A DNA stretch of 64,000 bases from Ochlerotatus camptorhynchus (GCF_037179485.1 NW_027041058.1:4311501-4375500); one strand, 5' to 3'. Shown: positions 11,285 to 21,627, numbered from the stretch's first letter. Numbers and translations: made by a program. Notes: a model not told the origin generated them from the letters alone.

Positions 11285-13357
11285 GCGTCCGACGAGTTCC
11301 TGTGAGGGGTAAGTTTATTGCCATTGATTCCCACACCCAAATCTTAATTCGCCTGAGAAATGTTCGTAGACGCCAGTTTCAGAGGACTGGAGATCTAGCA
11401 AGGAAACGTGAAATGGCCAATCTGAACAAGGAGATTGCTTTCAGAATGGTCTCACTCCGGAACGAAAGTTTCGGGCGGCTTGTCCAGAATCTGGACGACC
11501 GCTCCAGACCATTCTGGAAAGTTGCCAAGGTCTTAAAGACGCACCCTAAACCCATTCCACCACTCAAAGATGAAAATAATGACGATCGGCTCATAATCAC
11601 CCCTCAGGAGAAAGTAAATGCGGTTGGTGAGCATATTGCCAAATCGCACTTGCTTGGCTCCAACATCCAAAGTCCGCTCGAAGTTCAGGTTGAGCAATGC
11701 GTACTCAACCTTGATTCCTCCCCTTGTGCCATCCCTCCGGAGGATAGAATCACAGTGGAACAGATTTGCTCAGCGCTGAAATGCACCAAAAACATGAAGG
11801 CCCCCGGGTTTGACGGAATATTCAACCTAGTGTTGAAAACTCTCAGAATGAAGGTTCACTCTCTGCTGGCTGCTGTCTTCAACAGATGCTTGGAACTGCA
11901 CTACTTTCCAAGTATCTGGAAGACAGCGAAAATCATACCTATCCGCAAACCCGGGAAGGACCCAACGCTAGCTTCAAGCTACAGGTCAACCAGCCTCCTT
12001 TCAGCGCTGAGCAAATTGTTCGAGAAACTCATTCTCAATCGTTTGCTCAAGTTTGTCGAGGAAAATAACATTCTCCTTCCGGAACAGTTTGGGTTCAGGA
12101 AGGGGCACTCCACCAATCACCAGCTAGTGCGGGTGATGAATAACATCCGAAGTAACAAAGCTGTATCCAAGTCCACAGCCATGGCCTTGTTAGACGTTGA
12201 GAAAGCGTTTGATAATGTCTGGCACAATGGGCTTGTATACAAGCTCTGTAACTTCAACTTTCCATTACATCTGGTTAAAATCACCCGTAACTACCTCCAG
12301 CAAAGGTCGTTTAAGGTATCGTTGAATGGTTGTCTTTCAGACACGTTTTCCATCCCAGCAGGAGTCCCGCAAGGCAGTCTGCTGGGCCCCTTGCTTTACA
12401 GCATTTACACTTCCGACATTCCTCCCCTCGGAGACGGTTGCGTGTTCTTTCTGTTCGCAGATGATACCGCAATAGCCGTCAAAGGAAGGATGCCTCGCGA
12501 AATAACGAACAAACTTCAACGATGCCTTAACGCCTTTGCTGATTATGCCACCACGTGGAAAATCAAAATCAATGCTTCCAAAACACAAGCGATCATGTTC
12601 CTCCATCGGCAATCGCCCAAACTGAAACCGGCTCCATCTTGTACTGCAATCATGGATGGCACAAGGGTTGAGTGGTCTGCCGAAGTAACCTATCTCGGGA
12701 TGTTGTTGGATGAAAAGCTCCTCTTCCGTGCGCATGTAGAGAAAACTGTAGTTAAGTGTTCTGCCTTGGTTAGGTGTCTGTATCCGCTGATTTGCAGCAT
12801 ATCCCGCCTCTCAAGGGTGAACAAACTGGCTGTCTACAAACAAATAATAGCACCTGCGATCCTCTACGCAGCTCCGGTGTGGGAATCATGTGCACAGGCT
12901 CACAGGAAAAAAATCCAGGTCGCTCAGAATAGAGTGCTGAGGATGGCACTTGATCGTCCCTTCGACACTAGAATAACAAATTTACACGAAGAGGCAGGCA
13001 TTGCCAAAATAGATTACAGAATTAACGAAATTAAGACTAAATTTACACAAAAATGTAATTTATCAGAACATGCTTTGATAAGCAATTTGTATATAGTAGG
13101 TTAGGTGTATATAGTAGTTGTAGGTTAGTTGTAGTTGTAAATAGTAGTTATAAGTAGACTCCTTTTTCCAATTCAAATCAAACCAATCCCACCAAGGTGG
13201 TCATACTTTAAAATAGGTCTGATATGACTAGGAACAGTAATTAATAATAATTGAAATTTCAAAGGAACTAAAGTTGAAAAGACGCATCTGTGTCACTTGA
13301 AAAAATTCATACATGTAAACCACACAAACACAAGAAATAAAGATCATTTAAAGTCAA
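11285..13357 (+). mobile_element. Jockey-clade non-LTR retrotransposon, 5'-truncated
   Basis: A 15-bp target-site duplication, ATGGCATTAGCTCAT, is present at 11270-11284 and 13358-13372, which fixes both ends. The element starts inside its second ORF; the open frame is 11287-13104 (about 605 residues). It contains the linker after the endonuclease and a complete reverse transcriptase (TKNMKAPGFDGI, GFRKGHST, DVEKAFDNVWH, GVPQGSLLGPLLY, FADDTAI). The RT frame is uninterrupted, so the copy is young, but the endonuclease and first ORF are missing. Motifs point to the Jockey clade (JuanA-like elements are known from Aedes). An ATG in the flank extends the frame to 11125, but that part is pre-insertion DNA. 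Confidence 0.92.
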
Positions 13358-13433
13358 ATGGCATTAGCTCATTTTCGCTTCGTACGGCGTGGTGAACAGC
13401 AATAGCAGCAGTAGGAAGCACACCTAACAAGCA

Positions 13434-13660
13434 ACAATTGACTGGTCGTGACAAAGGAGGAAAAGGTCTGATAAACGAGGCGCCAAGCGTCATCGCAAAG
13501 TTCTTCGAGATAACCGCCATCGGTCGTCTGGCTCGCCGTGGTGGTGTCAAACGTATCTCCGGTCTGATCTACGAGGTGTGCTCAAGGTGTTCCTGGAAAA
13601 TGAGGTCCGTGATGCTGTCACCTACACTAAACACGCCAAGCGTAAGTGACCATGGATGTC
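13434..13660 (+). pseudogene. Histone H4 pseudogene
   Basis: Translation in shifting frames recovers H4 segments: TGR-KGGKGL near the start, RLARRGGVKRISGLIYE in the middle, then VFLEN, DAVTYT and HAKRK. Several small deletions shift the frame (for example after LIYE) and there is no intact 103-residue frame. The 3' stem-loop of replication-dependent histone mRNA follows. Two further histone-derived relics lie at 44.2 and 45.4 kb. Confidence 0.88.
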
Positions 13661-13674
13661 CTCTTCAATAAAAC

Positions 13675-13690
13675 GGCCCTTTTCAGGGCC
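13675..13690 (+). terminator. Histone mRNA 3' stem-loop
   Basis: GGCCCTTTTCAGGGCC: a perfect 6-bp stem with a TTTC loop, matching the metazoan histone stem-loop. It lies about 20 nt downstream of the H4 relic. Confidence 0.88.
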
Positions 13691-13833
13691 ATCAAGCTTA
13701 CATCAGTATAGAGTTGGAATAGAATTTATCTGTGCTTGTTTGTCCATATTCAGAACCACAAGCCCCCAACGACCACATAAAATGCTATCCAGAGTTTTAA
13801 TTTTGTAACCAAACTTGGAAGCAGGGGTGCAAG

Positions 13834-14100
13834 TGATTTTGATTGATTCTCTTAATCAAATTTCTCTTTGAAAAATATTACTACAAATTTGGTACGCCTA
13901 CAATTCAAAAACGGAATGCTCTTCACATTTATTCCGTCCACTAGCGGTCCTACGTCAAGCTTCCGTTCGTGCCCCTAGGCACAGAACCTTCTAATTTTTA
14001 AATATCGTTTTGTAGCATTTTAATAGTAGTATAACGTGATATATCAACCTCAGTTTGTTTACACTTGCGACATTCGCCCTTATTCCAGCTCTATCTAGAC
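13834..14100. repeat. Block shared with 46.07-46.54 kb
   Basis: 13920-13990 (TAGCGGTCCTACGTCAAGC, then CCGTTCGTGC and CTAGGCACAGA) is nearly the same as 46183-46255. 14082-14100 (CTTATTCCAGCTCTATCTAG) matches the end of the foldback at 46311-46532. Together with the histone relics this suggests a duplicated segment. Confidence 0.6.
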
Positions 14101-14269
14101 ATGTCGATTTAAAAAATCGATTAATCGGAATGAGAAACCGGTTCAACGAAAATCGGATCCAGATCGCCTATTATTAATATCATAAACACAAACAAACCGA
14201 TTGGCCTTTGTTATGTTTCTTTCACGCACACTTCTGAAATCACGTTCATGGATTGTATAAATTGTTTTA

Positions 14270-14422
14270 GGGAGCATGCATTAAGTACGTCACGTGATAT
14301 TTTGGTAAAATCACTCTTCCCCCTCCCTTTTCGTTACGTTTTTCTTAACCTACTACTTTGCTTGTCACACATTTGTAAACCCCCCTCACCCTTAGAACGT
14401 GACGTACTTAATGAATGCTCCC
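14270..14422. mobile_element. MITE with TTA target duplication (PIF/Harbinger-like)
   Basis: Ends GGGAGCATGCATTAAGTACG and its near reverse complement (CGTACTTAATGAATGCTCCC), flanked by TTA on both sides. It is 153 bp with no coding capacity. A 3-bp TTA duplication is typical of PIF/Harbinger; the assignment is an inference. Confidence 0.75.
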
Positions 14423-14705
14423 TTAACGGAAAGAAAATGGTCGATTTTTTGTTTAAAATACTGATTACCCTCTCGCCCCTCTCATTACTTTTGAATCACT
14501 AACACTCGCGCGTATAGCTATAGGATAAGGCAACTACTTTGCATGAGGTCGCGTCCATTTCTAACGTTCTCATTCTCATCGCCAGTGAAGTGCTATTCTC
14601 ATTCGTTGGACAATAATTTGATTTGATAAAAGGTACAACCGGCAGGGTATCGTTAGCTAAATAGATTACAATTGCAGTTGTCTGTAATAATTAATTAATT
14701 CAACA

Positions 14706-15164
14706 ATGCCGCGCCGTGTTCGTACCGCACCAAAGCGATATGTCCCCGACGGGGATACAGGCAAACCAAAACCGCAGCTGCGAGTTACAAACTCGGAAAC
14801 GACAAAATCCCAATCGGAGTCACTGGAACTTGACGATGGCCACCAAATCAGGGGCCGGTCGGTCGCGTCATCCCCTATACCTCACGTGCTACGGGAAATT
14901 CATCAGCTGCAGTCCACAACAAAGCTTCAGATACCAAAGCTGTCATTTTCCCGACTCATCCGTGAAGTGCTGCTGCAGTACACGGGCTATGGCAAGGACT
15001 ATCGCATAACGGCCGAGTGCCTGGAATGCCTACAGGAAGCGGCCGAGATCTACATAGTGCAGCTTTTTGAGGATAGCAACCGATGCTGCGCGCATCGCGA
15101 TCGAGTGATACTGCACCCTAAGGATATGAAGCTAGCTCTTTTTCTGCGGGAGAAATGGCGATAA
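14706..15164 (+). CDS. Cid1: Centromeric histone H3 variant (CENP-A/Cid), paralog 1
   Basis: Predicted CENP-A, the H3 variant that marks centromeric nucleosomes and seeds the kinetochore. It has 152 residues and no introns; the ATG at 14706 is in a CAACA-ATG context. The N-terminal tail (residues 1-60) is basic and unlike canonical H3. The histone fold runs from about 62: REIHQLQ (alphaN), KLSFSRLIREVL (alpha1), CLECLQEAAEIYIVQLFED (alpha2), then HRDRVILHPKDMKLALFLR (alpha3). Against H3, loop 1 is about three residues longer (QYTGYGKDYRI), a usual CENP-A feature. AATAAA lies at 15271. A second, diverged CENP-A gene lies at 24580. Mosquito genomes are known to retain two ancient Cid paralogs; which of the two published names applies to this copy is my guess. 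A canonical H3 is excluded by the tail and loop 1. Confidence 0.9.
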   Translation: MPRRVRTAPKRYVPDGDTGKPKPQLRVTNSETTKSQSESLELDDGHQIRGRSVASSPIPHVLREIHQLQSTTKLQIPKLSFSRLIREVLLQYTGYGKDYRITAECLECLQEAAEIYIVQLFEDSNRCCAHRDRVILHPKDMKLALFLREKWR

Positions 15165-15380
15165 ATGGATGGAATATATATTTTTTTTTCTATTGTGTAT
15201 AGTTTTCTTTGTGTTGTGACTTTATTGAGATAAACAAAACAAAATTGTAGTAAAATAACTAATGCGTTGTAATAAAGCAACTAGAGAGAGTTTCAAGACA
15301 TTTTCAATCAAAGAATAAATTTAAAAAAAAAAACCCGTCCATTCTGCGCGTGCGATTCTCCCAGTAATGCAAAGCCTCAT

Positions 15381-16568
15381 ATGTATCGCGTTATGTTGTC
15401 TGGTCTATTTCCGCACTGTGTCGGATGGCAGTGCCTCGTCGCCATTATGACTGACCAGGAAGCCACAACCGGCGGCGACTCACGGGTCAAATTCCTGGTG
15501 AACAGTGAACTCCTCTCGGACATCTCATTCGTCGTGGGCCAGAAAGGTACTGTAATCTACGGGCATCGATTCCCGCTGGCCGCTGCCAGTGATATCTTCT
15601 ATGGAATGTTCACCGGTAAGCTGGCACCATCGAGTGCCAGTGGGGACCCTATCGCCGTGCCTGACATCGAACCGGATACGTTTTTGGAAATGCTCAAGTT
15701 TATCTACTACGATAATCCCACGGTCAGGGAGGACAATTTGGTGGAACTATACTACGCCGCCGTGAAGTACAATCTGAGTGGACTGAAGAATCGGTGTCAG
15801 CAGTTTGTTGGTCGGGAAGAGCCGTCTGTGATGAAGATCTTTACGAGCAATGTGAAGCATGGCTTTGAAGAGCTGAATGCGGCTTGTCTACAGACCATTT
15901 GTGCCAATCCGTTGGTGATGTTTCGAAGTTCGGATTTTCTGGAACTGCCGCTGGAATTGGTGGAAAAGATTGCCAGTCAGAGCAAACTTCGGTGCAATGA
16001 CGATCAACTGTTGGATGCCCTGAGGAGATGGAGTATGCATCTGGAAGGTGCAACCCATCAACATGAAGCACTCAAAAAGCTGACGGAAATCGTTGAGCTG
16101 CAGCAAGAACTCAACCGGGATTATCAGTGTAGAAAGTGGCTGTTCTTTGGACCGATTTGTTACACGGTGGATCCCTGCAAGGGGACGTTTCATATGACAG
16201 CACTGAAGCAAATCGATCTATACGGAGTAGGGATGTACATTGGCTGCCACGAGAACGAAATGCCTGTATCAGTTTCCGTCGGGGTCGTTAGTGGAGACAA
16301 GATGATACGACGATGGCAAGCCAATGTTCCGATTCGGGAGGACATCTACGTGTACGACTGCATGTTCGAGAGGGTTTCGCTTCTCGCTAATTCAAAAGTG
16401 ACAATAGTCTGTGATGGGCCGAGAAAGACGGATGGACCTCTGAAGAAATTTACCTTCTGGAACAGGGGTTTCACGTGGACTGGGGACACCTCAGTTATGA
16501 AGCTGGAAGACGACCGAAACTACGAACACACAGCTATCGCATACATTCTCTATCAAACGAAACATTAG
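15381..16568 (+). CDS. BTB-BACK-PHR-like protein (BTBD family)
   Basis: Likely substrate adaptor of a Cullin-3 ubiquitin ligase. The single-exon frame has 395 residues. A BTB/POZ domain spans roughly 35-140 (SDISFVVG, GHRFPLAAASDIFYGMF, FLEMLKFIYYDN). A BACK-type helical region follows to about 240, and a C-terminal beta-rich segment (DLYGVGMYIGC ... SLLANSKVTIVCDGP) resembles the PHR domain of BTBD1/2/3/6. Two starts are possible: 15381, or Met23 at 15447 (ATGACTGACCAG). The second may be better, because the first 22 residues look unlike the family. It begins about 215 bp downstream of the Cid1 stop. Its AATAAA (16603) lies close to the AATAAA of the convergent SAAL1 gene (16586-16591, - strand), so the two 3' UTRs overlap. 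Confidence 0.8.
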   Translation: MYRVMLSGLFPHCVGWQCLVAIMTDQEATTGGDSRVKFLVNSELLSDISFVVGQKGTVIYGHRFPLAAASDIFYGMFTGKLAPSSASGDPIAVPDIEPDTFLEMLKFIYYDNPTVREDNLVELYYAAVKYNLSGLKNRCQQFVGREEPSVMKIFTSNVKHGFEELNAACLQTICANPLVMFRSSDFLELPLELVEKIASQSKLRCNDDQLLDALRRWSMHLEGATHQHEALKKLTEIVELQQELNRDYQCRKWLFFGPICYTVDPCKGTFHMTALKQIDLYGVGMYIGCHENEMPVSVSVGVVSGDKMIRRWQANVPIREDIYVYDCMFERVSLLANSKVTIVCDGPRKTDGPLKKFTFWNRGFTWTGDTSVMKLEDDRNYEHTAIAYILYQTKH

Positions 16569-16624
16569 AACTAATTTGTGTGTACTTTATTGATAATTTT
16601 GAAATAAAAACGCCAAAACATTCC

Positions 16625-18025
16625 TTACGATCTACCCTTTTCTTCTTGACCCCACGCAGTCCTTGCACTTTCCAGCAGCAAATCACAGGTTCTTCTGAGC
16701 AGTGGATCTCCGGCCATGGTTTCCTTTAGCGCTACACAAAGCCTTTGAATGGTTTCCTCATCGAGTGAACTGGCCTTCAAAGTATTGACAATCGTTGCAC
16801 TGTCAATCGGTTCCGCCATGAAATACAACGTCTCCAGAATCTCCCCTAGCGCCGTCTGTATATCAAACTCGCAGTCATTTTCGTCATTCTCCTCGTCCAT
16901 CGGTTGCTCTACCTGCTGTACTGAGTTCTGAACGCTCTCTTGCTCCTTGGACAAAACGGTATAGGCGTTCACCATAGTCAGGAACGTTCCGGAGTGGAAG
17001 TGATACACAATCGCACTGTAGATACTGTTGATGCAAACGAATATCCTGACGTGTGTCTTGGAAAGTGGTAAAAGACTACCCTCGGTACTCAGCGGAACCA
17101 GTACCCGATACACGCAGTACACGATTCTGTCGATTTGGTTCTCGTACAACTCGTTGGCATTGATTATGAAGTTCTCGTGAATTTCCAAAAACTTCTGCAT
17201 CGTCTTCAGATCTTTGTTTGTCAGAAACTCCTCCTCAAACTGATTGTCAGCCGGCCTTTCCGGGTAGATCTGTTTGAATCCTTCCATCAAACCTTCAATC
17301 AGACAAGTTTTGGCGAACATTCTGTAGAAATCGTTCAACTGGGCGTAATCGACCTCCGCCTCCGTGAAACGATTCACCATCGCATGAACCGCCTCCAGTG
17401 TATGCTCAATTAACTCTCTGTTCGTCGTACTGCCCAGTATGAATGCCAACTTCTCGGTCATGTCTTCGACCTCGCGAATCACCTTAAACCAACAGTACTG
17501 CTCGTCATCCGATCGATCCAGAATGGTCGTAAAAATCCTCATCAACTGTACCAGAATCAACGTGTCGCTCGATTCCAGAAACCCGCACAAACTCAACAGC
17601 AGCGACTTGTTTTCGTACAGAAACTTGTGCGTCTCTTCAACGCAGCACATGTTGCCAATAATCCCGAACAGAATCTCCACCAATCGGTTGTCCTGCTGGG
17701 AAGCCTCCGCCATGCTCACAAATAGCTCAATCACGTCGTGCTTCAGCAGGAACAGCACCACATCCTGCTCGATTGTCATATCCCACAAACTGCACAGGTC
17801 CTTCTCAAAGTCCTCATCCTCCGCCAAGCTACCCTCCAGTTGCGGAAGTTTCAGGATCGTCGTCAGCACAAACCGCTCGCTGTACATCGTTTCACCGATC
17901 CTGTCACCTTTCAACTTCTCCAACATCTCGGTGCCAGTTTCCTGTTCCAGATCGGTCGATTGAACTGCTGAGGTCACTGTAGGCTCATCCGTTTCAGCCC
18001 GATTCGATGTTTCCGGGCTTTCCAT
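16625..18025 (-). CDS. SAAL1: SAAL1-like armadillo-type protein
   Basis: Homolog of the serum amyloid A-like 1 protein, a conserved helical-repeat protein reported in proliferation and inflammation settings; its biochemical role is poorly defined. The single-exon frame has 466 residues, close to the human protein. The recognisable block is EDFEKDLCSLWDMTIEQDVVLFLLKHDVIELF (split here as EDFEKDLCSLWDM and then DVVLFLLKHDVIEL), followed by EILFGIIGNMCCVEE and repeated helices to about residue 200. An acidic insert (MDEENDENDCEFD) precedes the C-terminal helices. The start at 18025 is the first Met; the tail before it is rich in Glu/Thr/Ser. It is convergent with the BTB gene, leaving 56 bp between stops. 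No signal peptide or membrane segment. Confidence 0.88.
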   Translation of the reverse strand: MESPETSNRAETDEPTVTSAVQSTDLEQETGTEMLEKLKGDRIGETMYSERFVLTTILKLPQLEGSLAEDEDFEKDLCSLWDMTIEQDVVLFLLKHDVIELFVSMAEASQQDNRLVEILFGIIGNMCCVEETHKFLYENKSLLLSLCGFLESSDTLILVQLMRIFTTILDRSDDEQYCWFKVIREVEDMTEKLAFILGSTTNRELIEHTLEAVHAMVNRFTEAEVDYAQLNDFYRMFAKTCLIEGLMEGFKQIYPERPADNQFEEEFLTNKDLKTMQKFLEIHENFIINANELYENQIDRIVYCVYRVLVPLSTEGSLLPLSKTHVRIFVCINSIYSAIVYHFHSGTFLTMVNAYTVLSKEQESVQNSVQQVEQPMDEENDENDCEFDIQTALGEILETLYFMAEPIDSATIVNTLKASSLDEETIQRLCVALKETMAGDPLLRRTCDLLLESARTAWGQEEKGRS

Positions 18026-18450
18026 AACTGATTTGCAGGCAAAGTAATATTTTAAACGTTTGTTTTATGCCTTAACTTAAGGTTTATTACAGCTGTACGT
18101 TCTAAACAGAAAGCGATGGGATGGATGGGTCGTCGAAATTTTCAAGTAATACACCAAACAAAATTGATACGGAACGCCGATGCGTTTGTAAACAAAATTT
18201 AATTAAACATGAAGCTGTCAGATCATGTTGATACAGGTGCGTTGCAAATTCGATCGGTCACTAGCGAAAAGTGCAAGGACTTTTCGGCGAGCTTTTTAGA
18301 CACGGTAAAAAAAAACATACACTGAATAAAATTGTTATGGTTATTTTGCTTAACGACGTGTTCGGGGTACCATCCAAACCATTTGTGGAATAGTCCTATT
18401 ATTTGGATTATCATGCGGTTGTGGTTTTTTTTATTGGGGAGTCTTCTTAC

Positions 18451-18857
18451 CACAAACGAAGTGACAGACGACTTACTGGCGAAGAAATCCATTAAAATAA
18501 TGTGGTTCACTGTAATAGAATTTTCTTGGAAGCTTGTGCCATCATCCACCAGATGGGTTAGTTTTTTTTGTTTTGATTTGAACAAAGTTGATTTTGTGTA
18601 CAGTGATTCTTTGACAGTGTGCAAAGAGTGCATGTCATTTTGTCATTTTTTTATGCATTTCAGTTTTGAGTAGAGTGAAAGAGATAGAACCAAAACATTC
18701 TAGTACATTTGGTGAAAATGCTAGTTCAATCTAGTAGTAGTGTTGCCATGTGGTACAATCCAGTAGTAATGGTGTTGCCATGTGGTACACTGAAAAATTG
18801 CAATAGCAGGTTAGTCACCAAAGTTTTCGAGCCGCTCCGTCTGTCACTTCGTTTGTG
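18451..18857. mobile_element. 407-bp hAT-like MITE, copy 1
   Basis: 20-bp perfect inverted ends CACAAACGAAGTGACAGACG. The internal sequence has no ORF. The same length is found for the inverted copy at 20068-20474, whose 8-bp target duplication supports a hAT-type origin. It sits at the end of a relic of the family seen complete at 27654-27979. Confidence 0.85.
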
Positions 18858-18866
18858 ATCACTACT

Positions 18867-19922
18867 ACACACAAAGAACAAAAATTGTTGCTATAAAAAT
18901 AATGCATAATCAAATTAAAAGTTTCCCAAAATTCGTAGTTTCAACTATGAAAGTTTTCAAAATTAAACTTATATTTTAGATTTAAAAATGTTTCTTTCAC
19001 TTTCGACTTGTAATTTTAAAAGTGATTTTTTTTAAATAAAAGTTGTAAAACTGTCAAAATACCTCTTCATTGCGTAGTTTTTGACAGTACTGGACCTCCG
19101 TTTCCCGCTAAATTTGACATGGGAAATAAAAAATAAAACAAAACCAGCTGTGAGAACTTGCAGGAGTAGCAGCAGTGTATTCTATTTTTTCATATATTTC
19201 ACCCGCCGGCACGATAGTTTCCCTTCTTTACGATACGAATAATAATATGGAGGCACCCGCGGGGACACTACCGAGTGGAAGGATACTCCAGTTGCCGGAT
19301 TTGGAGGTAAGTTGATGAAATTTTTGAAGACTTTCGATCTTGCTTCCGATTTGACTAATTGATGTGTTTTGATCTTCAGCAGCCTCGTCAGACTTGCCGG
19401 AAAGGAAAGCTACTCCCATCAACCATCACCATTAAGCAGGAACTTTTCTTCAAGCACGTTCCCACACCGAGCCCATCAGGAAGTAATTATTCAGATATCA
19501 ACTGTACCATTAGTGTAAAATGCTTCCAATGGAAGATTCCATAATGCAGTGGCCTTTCAGTGATGATTGAAAATTTTAATAAACTAAAATGAATTAAATT
19601 AAATATGTATGTGTTTCATTTTTCTAAAGCAATAAATAATATTTGAGATGAAAACGTACACCATTGCGATAAAAATGCCCATCTTTTAAATTAAAACCTT
19701 TAATGAGTATATTTAAAAACCATAGGCTATTAGATTGACAGTTCTACAATTCGATTTGAAAATTTCAACTTTTAAAATTAAAGAATGAGCTACTTTTGAA
19801 TTGACAGTTGGCCGACTTTTGTTTTGAATGCAAAAGACTTTCTACCAAAAAGAACCAACGCAAACTTTTAATTCTATCAATGGTTTTTTTTTTAATTTTA
19901 TTAACGATAATTTTTTGTGTGT
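18867..19922. mobile_element. 1,056-bp non-autonomous element (ACACACAAA ends)
   Basis: Ends ACACACAAAG / TTTTGTGTGT with ACT on both sides (18864-18866, 19923-19925). The joined flanks (CACTACT + ACTGG) reproduce the uninterrupted MITE sequence seen near 20150, so this is an insertion. The subterminal 150 bp are imperfect inverted copies. The centre (about 19240-19590) is less AT-rich and carries a spliced small ORF. Confidence 0.65.
19247..19544 (+). CDS. Candidate small two-exon gene inside a transposable element
   Basis: I do not recognise this protein. Exon 1 is 19247-19306 (ATG, 20 codons). A GT-AG intron lies at 19307-19379 (GTAAGT donor, TTCAG acceptor), and exon 2 is 19380-19544 ending in TAA; both junctions are phase 0. 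The product is 74 residues: an N-terminal MEAPAGTLPSGRILQLPDLE, then a basic patch (CRKGKLLP) and a Ser/Pro stretch (TPSPSGSNYSD). AATAAA follows at 19578. It lies wholly within the 1,056-bp element, so it may be a captured gene fragment or a relic of the element's own gene. Expression is unknown; the only support is consistent splice, start, stop and polyadenylation signals. Confidence 0.35.
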
Positions 19923-20067
19923 ACTGGATTGTACCACATGGCAACACTCCTACTGGATTGTACTAGCATTTCCACCAAATGTATTAGAAAGTTTTGGTTC
20001 TATCTCTTTCACTCTACTCTAAACTGAAATGCATAACAAAAATGACAAAATGAGACACTCTTTGCAC

Positions 20068-20474
20068 CACAAACGAAGTGACAGACGGAGCGGCTCGAAA
20101 ACTTTGGTGACTAACCTGCTATTGCAATTTTTCAGTGTACCACATGGCAACACCACTACTACTGGATTGTACCACATGGCAACACTACTAATAGATTGAA
20201 CTAGCATTTTCACCAACTGTACTAGAATGTTTTGGTTCTATCTCTTTCACTCTACTCAAAACTGAAATGCATAAAAAAATGACAAAATGATACGCACTTT
20301 TTGCACACTGTCAAATAATCATTGTACACAAAATCAACTTTGTTCAAATCAAAACAAAAAAAACTAACCCATCTGGTGGATGATGGCATAAGCTTCCAAG
20401 AAAATTCTATTACAGTGAACCACATTATTTAAATGGATTTCTTCGCCAGTTAGTCGTCTGTCACTTCGTTTGTG
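20068..20474. mobile_element. 407-bp hAT-like MITE, copy 2 (inserted in a sister copy)
   Basis: Same 20-bp ends as 18451-18857, in the opposite orientation. It is flanked by the 8-bp direct repeat CTTTGCAC (20060-20067 and 20475-20482). The flanks (19923-20059 and 20483-20650) belong to another copy of the same family, so this is a self-nested insertion. Confidence 0.88.
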
Positions 20475-20652
20475 CTTTGCACACTGTCAAAGATCATATT
20501 GCACACAAAACCAACTATGTTCAAATCAAAACAAAAAAACTATCCCATCTGGTGGATGATGGCAAAAGTTTCTAAGAAAATTCTATTACAGCGAACCACA
20601 TTATTTTAATTGATTTCTTCGCCAGTTAGTCGTCTGTCACTTCGTTTGTGCT

Positions 20653-20746
20653 AGTACCCCGAATACAACGTATAGTTCGTCTAATTTTACATTGCAAATG
20701 CTATGCAACATTAGACATTAAAGCCATACGTTGTATTCGGGGTACT
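20653..20746. mobile_element. 94-bp palindromic MITE
   Basis: 21-bp perfect inverted ends beginning AGTACCCCGAATACAACG; the 52-bp centre has no ORF. Confidence 0.75.
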
Positions 20747-21132
20747 CGTATACATCTTATATTCGTTGTAAGTCACACGAAACGAAAATCAATTAATTTA
20801 TTCATGTGTTTCACTTATACATTTTTGCCAAAACATCAGCCTTATACATTCCATAAGACGAACCGCATAGATCCTATAAGAATGCATAAAAGGTATGTGT
20901 AACCGTTTATACATTTCATTTGACACATGATCTTCATTAACTTTTTGCAAGGCGTCTGCTTATTAGTTGACTTATACATTTTATGAATAATCAGCAATAG
21001 AAATTTGCCAAAAGGTATAAGGAGATTTCTATCCGTGCAGGTAACACAGTAGGAGAACATCCAAAATACTACATCTATGAATGTAATCAGCAAAGCTTCT
21101 ATTCCATATAAAGTTGAACGATATTATAAAAC

Positions 21133-21416
21133 CACAGACAAACAGACGTAACTCTTCATTGTGTATCTTCGTTCATGCATTTAACGGTTGATTTGAATAT
21201 TATCAGTTCCGCGAACTTCTCGCCGCAGCGCTGGCATCGGATCACTTTGACGTTTCTATATAGTCTATAGAACTTTTATGCAATATTGTTTACGAGTTAG
21301 CGAGCAAGCTTGTTTTCCGCGAGAAGCCAGAGAGATGTCGTTACTGAGGTTATATGTTTTGAGATACTATGTTTTCAAGAACAAGTTTTTCAAAGAGTTA
21401 CGTCTGTTTGTCTGTG
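21133..21416. mobile_element. MITE with CACAGACAAACAGACG ends
   Basis: 24-bp perfect terminal inverted repeats (CACAGACAAACAGACGTAAC plus TCTT). 284 bp, no ORF, no clear target duplication. Joined ends of this family occur in the DDX54 intron (961-995). Confidence 0.8.
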
Positions 21417-21627
21417 ATATATCTTTAACTTTTTCACGCAAACGTTCATATAAAGTTCATAACTATTTCATTACAAGTTAAACATGGAAAATAAATCAGT
21501 TTTTGGTAGGGTTAAGATATGATTTGTGTTTATCCAGATTTCTCATAAGAAGAATAAAGAAACACATGTTCATGTCTAGTGCCGTGGATATCCCTTCTAT
21601 TAAACGTAATCGTTTCTATATCACACC

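Noticed and set aside
14706..15164. Canonical or replacement histone H3
   Set aside because: No ARTKQTARKS tail, longer loop 1, and many changes in the fold; no histone stem-loop after the stop.
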